Numbered from the stretch's first letter, positions 39,374 to 50,108 are shown. The stretch: 50,819 nucleotides of DNA from Arsenophonus melophagi (GCA_032378655.1 JAVYJS010000008.1:1-50819), one strand, 5' to 3'. Made by a program: numbers and translations. Notes: generated from the letters alone by a model not told the origin.

Positions 39374-40861
39374 CTATATAAGTATTAAACATATCCAATA
39401 AAAAAATCCAGAAAGTATAATAGAAATAGGTAAAGTAAAAAACCAAGCCAATAATATATTTTTAATTGTTTTAGTTTGTACGCCGCCACCATCAATGATC
39501 ATTGTTCCTGCTACAGCAGCAGATAGCACCTGTGTTGTTGATACAGGCATACCAGTATAGCTTGCTACACCTATGGAAACTGCAGCAGTAATTTGTGTAG
39601 AAACACCTTGTGCATAAGTCAAGCCTGTTTTACCAATTTTTTCTCCAATTGTTATAGTAACGCGTTGCCAACCAATCATTGTACCTACAGAAAGAGCTAA
39701 AGCAACAGCAATAATAATCCATAGTGGTGCATATTCTACAGTATTAAGTAAATCTTTACTTAAGTTACGCAGAAAACGTGCTTCATAAGAAGGCGTTTCA
39801 GCGAGCTTAGACATAGCTAGTGTGGTATCAGATAAACATATTAATAATCGACGTATGTGATTACGTTGTTCAGGCTGTAGCGCTAAATAATTTTGAATAT
39901 TGCCCAATATCAGTGATATCTCCTTTAATGCATGAATAAAGCAAGAATGATCGCAATAAAATGTTTTATCTAAAATGTCTAATGTTAATGTCGTTTGTGA
40001 TTTATTAATAACAAGGTTTACGACTGACTGATGATCTTCATAATAATGTTGCAGATGTACTAGTGCATCATTGGTACGAGTTATATCATAACTACTAGCA
40101 TTCATATTAAGCACAAATCCAGCAGGTACTACGCCTATCAACACAAGCATAATTAGACCAATACCCTTTTGACCATCATTAGCACCGTGAGAAAAACTAA
40201 CACCAACTGCAGATAAAATTAATGCGGTGCGTGTCCAAAAAGGTGGTTTTCTTTTACCGTCTTGTTTCTCTCGCTCCGACGGTGTTAAATGAATGCGACG
40301 ACGTTTTTTTGTGTTATTCCAATAACAGCGTAAAAAGAAAATTAGAAATCCTGCTATCATAAAACCAATGATAGGAGAAAGAATAAGAGAAACAAAAATT
40401 TCAATGACTTTTTGTATGTTTAATGCATTGCCTATCGAGGCTCCAGACATGACAGCATTCGTTAAACCAACACCAATAATAGCACCTATTAATGTGTGTG
40501 AACTTGATGCCGGTAACCCTAAATACCACGTGCCAACATTCCAAATAATGGCTGCAAACAACATAGAAAAAACTAGTGCTAGACTGTAAGAAGAGCTGAC
40601 ATTTAATAAAAGATTTGTTGGCAACAAATGCACAATGGCATAAGCAACACTCAATCCGCCTAAAACGACTCCAAAGAAATTAAATATGCCTGCCATAATA
40701 ACCGCAAATTGAGCTTGCATTGCCCTGGTATAAATCACTGTTGCTACTGCATTGGCGGTATCATGAAAACCATTAATTGCTTCGTACAATAATACAAATA
40801 ATAGCGCTAATATTAATAATAACCCAGTGTAAATATCTAAACCAGCAAATAAATGTAGCAT
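39374..40861 (-). CDS. pitA: low-affinity inorganic phosphate transporter PitA
   Basis: PitA is an inner-membrane proton symporter for metal-phosphate complexes. It has 495 residues against 499 in E. coli. The two PHO-4 halves carry the signature GFHDTANAVATVIYTRAM at the N-terminus and SHGANDGQKGIGLIMLVLIG in the middle. The central hydrophilic loop (about 275-355) is divergent. The C-terminal repeat keeps IGEKIGKTGLTYAQG, GMPVSTTQVLSAAVAGTM and DGGGVQTKTIKNI. The start MLHLFAGLD is as in E. coli. It is upstream of uspA, conserved order. It also imports divalent metals with phosphate, complementing the zinc transporter here. It appears intact. Confidence 0.96.
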   Translation of the reverse strand: MLHLFAGLDIYTGLLLILALLFVLLYEAINGFHDTANAVATVIYTRAMQAQFAVIMAGIFNFFGVVLGGLSVAYAIVHLLPTNLLLNVSSSYSLALVFSMLFAAIIWNVGTWYLGLPASSSHTLIGAIIGVGLTNAVMSGASIGNALNIQKVIEIFVSLILSPIIGFMIAGFLIFFLRCYWNNTKKRRRIHLTPSEREKQDGKRKPPFWTRTALILSAVGVSFSHGANDGQKGIGLIMLVLIGVVPAGFVLNMNASSYDITRTNDALVHLQHYYEDHQSVVNLVINKSQTTLTLDILDKTFYCDHSCFIHALKEISLILGNIQNYLALQPEQRNHIRRLLICLSDTTLAMSKLAETPSYEARFLRNLSKDLLNTVEYAPLWIIIAVALALSVGTMIGWQRVTITIGEKIGKTGLTYAQGVSTQITAAVSIGVASYTGMPVSTTQVLSAAVAGTMIIDGGGVQTKTIKNILLAWFFTLPISIILSGFFYWICLILI

Positions 40862-40967
40862 AAACCTTAAGCCAATTATTTTTTTAAAATAAACCCTATA
40901 GATGATTCGTAATACACGTTAGCTATGTAAGCATAGCTCTGCATCTTTTAACTGTATCTGAAAATAT

Positions 40968-41001
40968 TGAAAATAAAAAATTATTTACTTTTTTATTTTC
41001 A
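40968..41001. repeat. inverted repeat, 13-bp perfect arms, 8-nt loop
   Basis: Positions 40968-40980 pair exactly with 40989-41001. The arms are mostly A on one side and T on the other. It lies 107 bp upstream of pitA. Confidence 0.85.
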
Positions 41002-41444
41002 TGAAGTGTCTTAGGTAAAAGAATAAGTAGATTATGCGTACTAACTGTAGTTTATCTACTCACATTTAAATTTATGAAAATCTTATCAATTTAATAAAAT
41101 TGTTCTATTGATATTAGAATCAATGTTTTAGATAAATGATCGGCTGTTCTTTATTACAATCAATTTTGGTTGTAAAATTTTTTAATAAAAACACTTGATA
41201 AAAGAAATCATATAAACATTGTTAAATCTGATGATGAGTAATATAATATCACTTGATATCCCTATAATCCTAATTTATAGACTAGTACTAGTACTGCTAG
41301 TACGTAATGGTATTTCAGTATAGAAGTAGAAAATAATATAATTCATTATTCAAGTATGATGCTAATTTTATGAAAATACAAAATATCATTAAATTACTAT
41401 TAATGAATAATTAAGAATGTAAGTACACCAATGTTCGCTAGCAA

Positions 41445-41476
41445 ACATATCTTTTGACTAACATATCTTTTGACTA
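41445..41476. repeat. 16-nt perfect tandem duplication
   Basis: ACATATCTTTTGACTA occurs twice in direct succession (41445-41460 and 41461-41476). Confidence 0.95.
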
Positions 41477-41520
41477 TCGATAATAGTTGAAAAATGGTCT
41501 ATGACATTTAGTTAGATAGT

Positions 41521-41565
41521 TAGAATAAGCAACTTTATATACTGTATATATAGTTGCTTATTCTA
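41521..41565. repeat. palindrome, 22-nt arms with one mismatch, 1-nt centre
   Basis: Positions 41521-41534 pair with 41552-41565, then a T-T mismatch, then seven further pairs close to the centre at 41543. Confidence 0.92.
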
Positions 41566-41960
41566 CGTAGTAAGAACTTTATACACTCTTCTAACTCTTG
41601 TGAGTTCAAGAGTAGTTCGCAAATAGAATAAAATAACAATAAAATTTTTATATTTTATATATAGGATTTTATGGATAAATATTGTTTAAAAGCTGCTAAT
41701 ACTAAAAATATTCTAGTTATATATTAAGATATCTTTATGTAATAAAGATTAAAATTTTTTTTATAAAAATAATTTTATTTTGATAAAATAGGATCTAATC
41801 CTTTATTAGATAAGTCTAATCAATATTGATTGATGTACATCACACTTTCATGTAAGCTATAAAGTCATAATAGCCGTATTCTCATCAACTTTGTTGATAA
41901 CATTATTAACCTCTCTCTTGAGAATAGAGAATAGAGGATAGAGGATATAAGTATCTTTTC

Positions 41961-41997
41961 ATGAAGCTCATCTTAGATATGAGCTTCATATCTAAGA
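41961..41997. repeat. two overlapping, mutually exclusive hairpins
   Basis: ATGAAGCTCAT (41961-41971) pairs with ATGAGCTTCAT (41979-41989). Alternatively 41971-41982 pairs with 41986-41997 over 12 bp. The two stems share bases, so only one can form at a time. It lies 319 bp downstream of the pckA stop. Confidence 0.88.
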
Positions 41998-42315
41998 AGT
42001 TATCATGGATAAATTATTAATTAAGTATTGTTATGGAAGATAACAGCTACTGACATGACACGTAGCAGTAAAATGTATTGAAAATTTTTTAGGTAACCAT
42101 GATTATTATGGTATAAAAATCATTTCTAGAATTTTTATAAAAATCCAGCATTACTCACATTGCGTTTAGTATTTAATAATCCTATACTAGCCATAGTGCC
42201 AATACTTTAATCACTGATTTCATTTTATATTTTTGATACATCCGATTTGTTTGGTTTTTACAAAAACGTAAAATAGTGTTCAATAAGACTATAAATATAA
42301 AATAAAACTATTAAT

Positions 42316-43965
42316 CTAATATAGATATTGTTCGTCAAAAGACGATAACTTTGGACCTGCTTGCGCAAGTTCTGCGCCTTCTTTAGTATCAGTATATTTC
42401 TTAAAATTATTAATAAAAAGTTTAGCTAAATCTTTAGCTCTTACTTCCCACTGGCTTTTATCTGCAAAAGTATTACGTGGATCTAAAATATTCTGATCAA
42501 CTTCCGTCAATTTAGTTGGAATGGCTAAATTAAAAATCGGTAAGTGTATAATTTCTGCTTTATCTATATCACCATTTAAAATCATATCTATGATCGAACG
42601 CGTATCTTTGATTGAAATACGATTTCCGAACCCATTCCAACCTGTATTAACCAGATATGCTTTTGTACCAACAGCTTTCATGCGTTTACCTAAAACTTTA
42701 GCATATTGAGTAGGATGTAATGTTAAAAAAGCAGCTCCAAAGCATGCTGAAAAAGTTGGCGTTGGTTTTGTAACGCCGCGTTCAGTACCGGCTAATTTGG
42801 CAGTAAAACCCGATAAAAAATAGTATTTATTCTGTGCAGATGTTAAACAAGAAACTGGCGGAAAAACGCCAAAAGCATCAGCTGTTAAAAAAATTACTTT
42901 TTTTGCATGACCTGACTGAGAAATTGGTTTAACAATGTTATTAATATGGTAAATAGGATAAGAAACTCGTGCATTTTCTGTTTTGGTTCCATCATTAAAA
43001 TCAACGGAATTGTCAGTTAAAACTTTGACATTTTCTAATAATGCGTTACGTTTAATAGCATGATAAATATCCGGCTCTGTTTCTTCAGAAAGATTTATTG
43101 TCTTAGCATAACAACCACCTTCAAAATTAAATATACCTTCATCATCCCAACCATGTTCATCATCACCAATTAATTTACGCTTAGGATCAGTAGAAAGAGT
43201 TGTTTTTCCTGTACCAGATAATCCAAAGAAAAGAGCTACATCTCCTTGCTCACCAACATTAGCTGCACAATGCATCGAAGCTACTCCTTTTAATGGAAGG
43301 AGATAGTTCATGATAGAAAAAAGTCCTTTTTTCATTTCTCCGCCATACCAAGTACCGCCAATAAGTTGCATACGTTCAGTTAAATTAAACGCTACAAAAT
43401 TTTCTGAATTTAAGCCTTGCGTCTGCCAATTAGTATTGGTGCATTTTGCACCATTCATGACAACAAAATCTGGTTGAAAATCAATCAATTCTCGTTCAGT
43501 AGGTCTAATAAACATATTTTTAACAAAATGTGCTTGCCAAGCTACTTCTGTTATAAAGCGCACTTTTAGACGGTTATCTACATTTGCACCGCAAAAAGCA
43601 TCAATAATAAATAAACGCTTGTCTGATAATTGAGAAGATACCAAATCCTTTAATGATTGCCATACTTCCTGAGTCATCGGTTTATTATCATTTTTACCTT
43701 GTCCTTGATCTGCCCACCAAATGGTGTGCATAGAAGTTTTATCACGAACAATATATTTATCTTTTGGTGATCTACCAGTGAAAATACCAGTATCAACCGC
43801 TACTGCACCTAAGTTAGTTTTAACCCCACGCTCATAACCCTTTAAAGAAGGGTTTGTTTCTTCTATAAATAATTGTCTATATCCTGGGTTATAAATGATT
43901 TCCTTAACGTGATGAATACCATATATAGAAATCTCTTCTAGAGTAATTTTTCTTTTTTTACTCAT
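42316..43965 (-). CDS. pckA: phosphoenolpyruvate carboxykinase (ATP)
   Basis: PckA converts oxaloacetate and ATP to phosphoenolpyruvate, ADP and CO2, the first step of gluconeogenesis from four-carbon acids. It has 549 residues against 540 in E. coli, the extra ones at both ends. Substrate-binding segments: TGRSPKDKYIVRD, the kinase-1a P-loop GLSGTGKTTLS (about 250-260), the metal-binding IGDDEHGWDDEGIFNFEGGCYAK, and NTGWNGFGNRISIKDTR. TAGGAAA precedes the ATG by eight bases. Together with fbp in the same window it indicates a preserved gluconeogenic route. It is divergent from aroK across 4.5 kb of empty DNA, in ancestral relative orientation. Confidence 0.97.
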   Translation of the reverse strand: MSKKRKITLEEISIYGIHHVKEIIYNPGYRQLFIEETNPSLKGYERGVKTNLGAVAVDTGIFTGRSPKDKYIVRDKTSMHTIWWADQGQGKNDNKPMTQEVWQSLKDLVSSQLSDKRLFIIDAFCGANVDNRLKVRFITEVAWQAHFVKNMFIRPTERELIDFQPDFVVMNGAKCTNTNWQTQGLNSENFVAFNLTERMQLIGGTWYGGEMKKGLFSIMNYLLPLKGVASMHCAANVGEQGDVALFFGLSGTGKTTLSTDPKRKLIGDDEHGWDDEGIFNFEGGCYAKTINLSEETEPDIYHAIKRNALLENVKVLTDNSVDFNDGTKTENARVSYPIYHINNIVKPISQSGHAKKVIFLTADAFGVFPPVSCLTSAQNKYYFLSGFTAKLAGTERGVTKPTPTFSACFGAAFLTLHPTQYAKVLGKRMKAVGTKAYLVNTGWNGFGNRISIKDTRSIIDMILNGDIDKAEIIHLPIFNLAIPTKLTEVDQNILDPRNTFADKSQWEVRAKDLAKLFINNFKKYTDTKEGAELAQAGPKLSSFDEQYLY

Positions 43966-44157
43966 TAATTTATTTCCTAAATGAATTTTAATTTAATTAG
44001 TCTATACCATAAATTTTTACTTGAAATTAAAAATTAATAAAATCATTAAATGTTATTTAAACCATTTATAAATTTGAAATATGACTTCTATCACAATAAA
44101 TGTTTTAGCTTGCATAGAGAGTTAATTTTAAACATGTACATGCAATTTCAATCAATC

Positions 44158-44197
44158 AATGAAAATATTATTTTTATATAAAACTAATATTTTCATT
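44158..44197. repeat. inverted repeat, 13-bp arms, 14-nt loop
   Basis: Positions 44158-44170 pair with 44185-44197. It is 190 bp upstream of pckA and could lie in its leader. Confidence 0.8.
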
Positions 44198-45174
44198 TCT
44201 AACTGCTCCTAATACTTTGAGCATTACGCTCAAAATCGCTAGCACAAGAAAAAATATATTCATAATGTCTGCAAACCCTTTTATCGTTATGTATTTATAC
44301 ATTTACGTATCTTAACCATAAGAAGATATTAATTTTAAAATGTTAATATACAATACTTCCTAAAAAAAGTAACTAATAGAAAATCACGAAGATAGCGAAT
44401 ACTAAACAGTATACTAAAATTAGAATTACTATACTAAGACAGTAGCTAAATACACTTGTAGTATCAAAATTAATAAATAATTAATTAAATTATATCCCAA
44501 TTTAAAATATTCATATTACTAATAATTTATTAGCTTTTTTGCAATTCAGCTTATTGAAATTCAATAGGTCCATAGATTTATGGAAGTTTTATCTTCATCG
44601 CAACAAATATTGTTGATATTTTATGATATTAGAGTTAACAAAGAAGATAAATGCTATAGTAAACAGTCAACTAAACAACATGAACTTAAGAAAATAATAA
44701 TAACTAATAGCAAAACACATTAAAAATTAGCCAATAATAACATCAACTTCCCGTACATTTAAAGCTTAATTCTCTTGATACCATTCATCTCTTTATGAGA
44801 TAAATGAATTTCCACGAATACTGATTGCTATATTGCGCGACAATATTTACTAGTAATAAATTGTCATCTTAGCTTAAGAGGCTTCTTTCAATCTTGTTTT
44901 AAGATTAATTAACATGATTGTTATACTAATTTAATAATAAATAGAATATTTAATGAATAAATATTCGTGTCAACGATATTTTTTTGACATTGCACCTTGT
45001 TAAGACGAAGGTATGATGGTTATGTTACATAAACTTCTTTAGTACAAATAAGGAAAATCATATTTAATCTCGATTTATCTCCTTTCTGCGATCTTTGTTA
45101 TGATGATTATATTGATAATATAGTTATAAGATATCTGATATTTCTCAGACTTTATTTTTCGCTTTGGTAATTAG

Positions 45175-45213
45175 TATAAAATTAGTATGCTACCTTAGCA
45201 TACTAATTTTATA
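45175..45213. repeat. palindrome, 18-bp perfect arms, CCT loop
   Basis: Positions 45175-45192 pair exactly with 45196-45213. It is more than 1.2 kb from the nearest gene. Confidence 0.95.
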
Positions 45214-45342
45214 AAAACGCATCTAATGAATTTTTATTTTTTTTATAAAAGTATTAAATAATATGAGTGGATCACTGACTTAATATATCTATCACTAGTA
45301 TAGATAGACTTGATAACGATTGATTTCTATAACACTAAAAGG

Positions 45343-45379
45343 TAATCTCACTCTCTTTCGGATAAAGAGAGTGAGATTA
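45343..45379. repeat. palindrome, 16-bp perfect arms, CGGAT loop
   Basis: Positions 45343-45358 pair exactly with 45364-45379. Each arm carries an alternating CT/GA run. Confidence 0.95.
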
Positions 45380-45581
45380 TAAGGTGTAATCTGTTTACAA
45401 GCATTATTCAAATATGATATATGAAACATATGAAATTTTAGCATACTGTATATAAAATATATTATTAAATCTAAGCTTTCATATATAGTTTGAAACATTT
45501 ATATGGAAACATTTATATAAATGTATTCATTTTTTTTGTATAAAAAGCAATTCACAATACATCAATAAAGCTACATTGAGC

Positions 45582-45604
45582 CTCTATTGTTATTAACAAT
45601 AGAG
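45582..45604. repeat. palindrome, 11-bp arms, 1-nt centre
   Basis: CTCTATTGTTA pairs with TAACAATAGAG. Confidence 0.88.
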
Positions 45605-45714
45605 TTTATTTAATTTCATTATAAATAATGATGTGCCTCTTAAGCTTCTATAAGAAAATAAAAAAGAGAAATTGATCTGACATTAACCATATTGTATTGC
45701 TATAGAAACCCAAC

Positions 45715-45747
45715 AATATTATCTTATCTTACAGATAAGATAATATT
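45715..45747. repeat. palindrome, 15-bp perfect arms, TAC loop
   Basis: Positions 45715-45729 pair exactly with 45733-45747. Confidence 0.94.
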
Positions 45748-47522
45748 TTCATTTTATACAATTTTAATAAGGTAAGAGCATCGGTTGAAAAGATCATAAT
45801 CTTTAGCACAAATTAGTTAATTAATGATCGAAAAATCGATATTAAAAGTTTTTTATAACTAAATTTTATCTTAAATATTTACCTACTTTCAAGAAAATTT
45901 TTATCTCTGAAATAAGAGAATTAGTTTATCTATAAAATTTAATTATCTAAGATAAAAGTTATTTGATAACAATCAAAAACTATAACCACTAAAAAGCTCA
46001 TGAGCACTATTATATTGCGTAATAACTGTTTACCTATTTTCGAATAGGTACTGTTTTAGTTCAGTTCCTTCAATAAAATATTCTAAAATTTTTATGCATT
46101 GAAATGTTCAATGATGCATTGAAGTGTAAGTATTAGTTGACAAGTTTTTTTGCCAAAAAGTAATAAAATTTTTTTATGAAAATGTTTTATATAATCGCTA
46201 CAATTTATATAAACACTACAGATAGGAATGAGTACTTTTTATTCAACGAACAAAAAGATAGAATAGTGTGCCATAAACTACGTGTATTATCAAGCCTATC
46301 CTTTCCTTCTTGTAGCAACTACAGCTGCTCATACTTTATGCAAGTCAAGTCTGGGAAAACTATTAATCATCATTATTAGTAGCAATATCTTTCCGTAAAT
46401 ATTTTACGCCTAAAATATCTGGCATGTTGGCAGATATCTCTTTATTATGGATTTTCATAATATTCATTATTAGTAGAATACGAATTAAAAACTAGCAGTG
46501 CGCTAGTAACATGAGCGCATGTTTTATAAATTGTTCTTATTTTTCTATAAAAACACTCTTACCTCAAGAGTCATATCAGGTATGTAGATATATCGATATT
46601 CAATATATCCTGTTTTTAATAGGGCATTTCTTCATACATCAAAATATATTCAATACATTAAATGACAAACGATTCTAATTGTATTTTTAGAATAATGTGG
46701 CCGATTTGCTATTAATCATTCATATTGATTCATACATTATGACCAATAATACACGTAATAACAGTATACCAATAACTTATTTGCATAAGTGCCAAATAAC
46801 ATAGCGCTTGATTCAAATAAGATGTTCAGAAGAAAAGTTTTTCTCGTAAGCAAACAAATCGTTTTATTACACATTGTCAGGTAATAAACCATATTATACA
46901 CATAGATCGTACTTGTAGATATGTCATTTTATGACACTAATATGAATCAACCTAAAATTCCAGAGAATAATAAGTTTTTTTATTCAAACTATAAAAGTTA
47001 ATCCTGGATTGAAAAGAATCAAAACAAAGTTTTTTTTGAAAACGTGATCTAAAGATTGTATTACTCAAATTAAGTGTGTTGAACTTGGAATTAAACTAGT
47101 TAATCAATATAAACATTGATCTTAATGTGATAAATAGCAATGAAAGCCTAGATTTGCTTCTAATATTTGTACGCACTCCAACCTATCTTCAATCTCGCGC
47201 ATGTGTATAAATTTTTTACTTCAATAGCTTCATTAACCATTGCAGATATTATACTTTGTCGTTTATCAGTCATAGATTTATGATGCTAAAAAAATCATTA
47301 ATTGCCAATTTAGTAAAACGCAATTTAATATTGCTCAGTCGATTTTATTTCTATGAACCATAATAACGGCTACAAGAATTAATAGAAAATAAGTAAAATA
47401 TTTTTAGTTTTTATTAAGCTGCTTCAAGCATATAAATTATTATAGTAATGCTAAAAATTTTTTTCTTAGTATTGATAACTATAATCAATATTTTCATTAA
47501 TAAATTGTTGCTTACATCATGA

Positions 47523-47562
47523 TCTGCTACTATCTTATTTAGAGAAATAAGATAGTAGCAGA
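47523..47562. repeat. palindrome, 18-bp perfect arms, AGAG loop
   Basis: Positions 47523-47540 pair exactly with 47545-47562. It is the first of three long palindromes within 220 bp. Confidence 0.95.
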
Positions 47563-47656
47563 AAAGAGATTAAGTATTTTATGCATAGTTTTTATGAAAT
47601 TTTTTTTATTTCACTTTTTTAGTAAAGAACAAAAGTTTTTGTGCGTTATCAGTTGC

Positions 47657-47691
47657 TAACAATATGTTAAGCATCGCTTAACATATTGTTA
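47657..47691. repeat. palindrome, 16-bp perfect arms, ATC loop
   Basis: Positions 47657-47672 pair exactly with 47676-47691. Two bases separate it from the next palindrome. Confidence 0.95.
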
Positions 47692-47693
47692 TT

Positions 47694-47739
47694 GAATATT
47701 CTATTCCTTCTTTATAATATTAGAAGGAATAGAATATTC
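47694..47739. repeat. palindrome, 18-bp perfect arms, 10-nt loop
   Basis: Positions 47694-47711 pair exactly with 47722-47739. It is nearly contiguous with the preceding one, so the pair would form two neighbouring stems. Confidence 0.94.
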
Positions 47740-48436
47740 TCGATGGTTTGTTGTTTTGTTCATAAGGAGTTGTAGGATATAAATTAGGATGATATAAATT
47801 GTAGGTACTTTATTGTATGCTTATTACCAAATATGAAGATTCACTAATAATAGGGTATGTTACACTGGTAACACCTGAATTCATTTTAGGCAATATAAGA
47901 ATACAGTACCCAAGAATTATATTAATCATATACCTTCATTCTATAAGGTGCTAAAAGCAAAAATTATCCAATAATCATTGGGATGCTTGATTATAAATTT
48001 GACGATAAAAATTTTGCTAATTTATTATATTAAATTTGATAGAAAATTATTATTTTTCACTTATGGGAATAATACAATTTCTATCCGTATATCTACGCGA
48101 ACTTTTGCCTATACTAAGTTCTAAGGCTTTAGACTTAGTAAGAAAATGAATTTAAAGATAGATCTTTGAGCTTCGTAATACTGTATATTACGATTTATTA
48201 CAGGAGAGTAAAAAATTTTACCATTTTAAAATTCTTTACTCTATAAAGAAATGTTATTTGTAGTTTACACTCTAAGCAAACCTCTTATTTCATTTACAAA
48301 CACTGAATGAATGTATTGGAATTTTTATGTATGTGTAAAGATCTCAATATTCATTGAGATTGCAATTATCGGTCCCGTTGCTAATTTAATTGACTGAGCG
48401 GGTTATCATTAACGAATAATCTTAGTAATACCAAGA

Positions 48437-48958
48437 ATGGCAGAGAAACGTAATATCTTTCTGGTTGGGCCTATGGGTGCCGGAAAAAGTACTATTGGTC
48501 GCCAACTAGCACAACAACTCAATATGGAGTTTTTTGATTCCGATCAAGAAATGGAACGACGTACTGGTGCTGATGTAAGTTGGGTATTTGATTTAGAAGG
48601 CGAAGCAGGTTTTCGGGAACGAGAAGAAAAAATAATTAATGAGCTTACAGAAAAAAAAGGAATTGTCTTAGCAACAGGAGGAGGATCAGTAAAGCTAAAA
48701 GAAACACGCAACCGTCTTTCTGCTCGTGGGGTAATTATTTACCTTGAAACAACGATTGAAAAACAAATAGCACGAACACAACGCGATAAAAAAAGGCCAT
48801 TATTGCAAGTAGATCAACCTACTCGTGACGTTTTAGAAAAACTCGCTCATGAGCGTAATCCACTATATGAAGAAATAGCAGATATTACTATTCATATAGA
48901 TGATAAAAGTGCAAAAGTGGTTGCAAGCCAGATAATTAGTTTACTAGAAAATATTTGA
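48437..48958 (+). CDS. aroK: shikimate kinase I
   Basis: AroK phosphorylates shikimate to shikimate 3-phosphate in the chorismate pathway. It has 173 residues, as in E. coli. The P-loop is VGPMGAGKSTIGRQLA (about 10-25). Shikimate-binding residues are in FFDSDQEMERRTG, FREREEK and ATGGGSV; the lid has TQRDKKRPLL. The start MAEKRNIFLVGPMG is identical in kind to E. coli, though the ribosome site before it is poor. aroB follows after 55 bp, an ancestral operon. The upstream hof genes and mrcA have been lost. The downstream damX-dam-rpe-gph-trpS genes of E. coli are not seen in the remaining 0.7 kb. Confidence 0.97.
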   Translation: MAEKRNIFLVGPMGAGKSTIGRQLAQQLNMEFFDSDQEMERRTGADVSWVFDLEGEAGFREREEKIINELTEKKGIVLATGGGSVKLKETRNRLSARGVIIYLETTIEKQIARTQRDKKRPLLQVDQPTRDVLEKLAHERNPLYEEIADITIHIDDKSAKVVASQIISLLENI

Positions 48959-49013
48959 TTTCAACCCATCAATATGAATGATTAATTACCATGACATAAA
49001 GGTAAAAATCAAT

Positions 49014-50108
49014 ATGGAACAATTAACAGTTACACTTGGTGAACAGAGTTATCCAATCAGTATTGCCTTTGGTTTGCTCAATTCACCTGAAGCGTTTTTG
49101 CCACTTAAAAATGGCTATTGCGCAATGATTGTAACGAATAAAACATTACATTCCTTTTATTCCGGAAAGGTAAAATCTACGCTTACAAAAATAGGCGTTA
49201 AAGTTGATGAGATCATCCTGCCTGATGGAGAACGATATAAAACATTGGGTATTCTTAATACAGTATTTACTGCTTTATTAGAAAAAAATCATTCTCGCAG
49301 TACAATCCTGATTGCTCTTGGAGGTGGAGTTATTGGTGACTTGACAGGATTTGCTGCCTCTTGCTATCAAAGAGGTGTTCGTTTTATCCAAGCACCAACA
49401 TCACTTCTATCTCAAATAGATTCATCAGTTGGAGGCAAGGTAGCTGTCAATCATCCATTAGGGAAAAATATGATCGGGGTTTTCTACCAACCTATATCAG
49501 TTATTATTGATTTAGATAGTTTAAAAACATTACCGAAACGCCAGTTTTCTTCTGGCTTAGCAGAAATTATTAAATATGGTATTATTCTAGATAATGATTT
49601 TTTTTGTTGGTTAGAAGAAAATATTAGTAATTTATTTAAATTTGAAGAAAAAAAAATTATTTATTGCATAAGGCATTGTTGTGAACTGAAAGCAAAAATC
49701 ATCGCGATAGATGAAAAAGAAATGTATGGAAAACGTGCATTATTAAACCTAGGACATACCTTTGGGCATGCTATTGAAGCCGAAGTTGGTTACGGTTCAT
49801 GGCTACATGGCGAAGCAATTGCTGCTGGTATCGTGATGGCGGCAAAAACTGCAGAGTTAATTGGTCAGTTTGATAATAACGACACTCAGCGTATTTTAAA
49901 CTTACTAAAGCAAGCAAAGCTCCCTACTAAAGGACCATCTAAAATGGCTGCTGAAGCCTATTTACCTCATATGATGAGAGATAAAAAAGTGGTTAATAAT
50001 CAGCTAAATCTGGTATTACCTAAATCTATTGGTAATGCAGCGTTATACCATAACATAAACCAAAAAATTGTTTTAAAAGCAATCCAGCAATGTTTATTTA
50101 CAGACTAA
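49014..50108 (+). CDS. aroB: 3-dehydroquinate synthase
   Basis: AroB is an NAD+- and Zn2+-dependent cyclase forming 3-dehydroquinate from DAHP, the second step of the shikimate pathway. The 364-residue product compares with 362 in E. coli. NAD binding: LPDGERYKTL and GGGVIGDLTGFAASCYQRGVRF; substrate binding: DSSVGGKVAVNHPLGKNMIG; zinc ligands: the glutamate of SGLAEIIKYG and the histidines in LNLGHTFGHAIE and WLHGEA. I chose the ATG at 49014 because it matches the family start (MEQLTVTLGEQSYPI) and AAAGG lies upstream; an in-frame ATG at 48978 would add 12 unrelated residues. It is cotranscribed with aroK. Confidence 0.96.
   Translation: MEQLTVTLGEQSYPISIAFGLLNSPEAFLPLKNGYCAMIVTNKTLHSFYSGKVKSTLTKIGVKVDEIILPDGERYKTLGILNTVFTALLEKNHSRSTILIALGGGVIGDLTGFAASCYQRGVRFIQAPTSLLSQIDSSVGGKVAVNHPLGKNMIGVFYQPISVIIDLDSLKTLPKRQFSSGLAEIIKYGIILDNDFFCWLEENISNLFKFEEKKIIYCIRHCCELKAKIIAIDEKEMYGKRALLNLGHTFGHAIEAEVGYGSWLHGEAIAAGIVMAAKTAELIGQFDNNDTQRILNLLKQAKLPTKGPSKMAAEAYLPHMMRDKKVVNNQLNLVLPKSIGNAALYHNINQKIVLKAIQQCLFTD

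Larger units (their letters stand above)
40862..42315. other. gene-free spacer pitA-pckA
   Basis: No gene is recognised in 1.45 kb. It holds inverted repeats at 40968-41001, 41521-41565 and the overlapping set 41961-41997, plus a 16-nt tandem duplication (41445-41476) and a run of ACTAGT units near 41281. It is a synteny breakpoint. Confidence 0.6.
43966..48436. other. 4.5-kb gene-free region with a palindrome cluster
   Basis: This is the largest gap. In E. coli the pckA-aroK interval carries hslO, hslR, yrfG, igaA, nudE, mrcA and hofMNOPQ. None is readable here; the longest open frames (such as 46176-46379) have no recognisable content. It holds at least six palindromes with arms of 15-18 bp plus several of 8-13 bp (44158-44197, 45582-45604, 46031-46050, 48173-48193), a 14-nt tandem duplication (45492-45519), and an imperfect hairpin near 48203-48242. 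Confidence 0.6.

Noticed and set aside
45295..45498. 67-codon minus-strand open frame
   Set aside because: It spans the palindrome at 45343-45379 and reads as AT-rich noise.
46176..46379. 67-codon open frame in the pckA-aroK gap
   Set aside because: No Shine-Dalgarno, no recognisable motif, and a length expected by chance in 4.5 kb.
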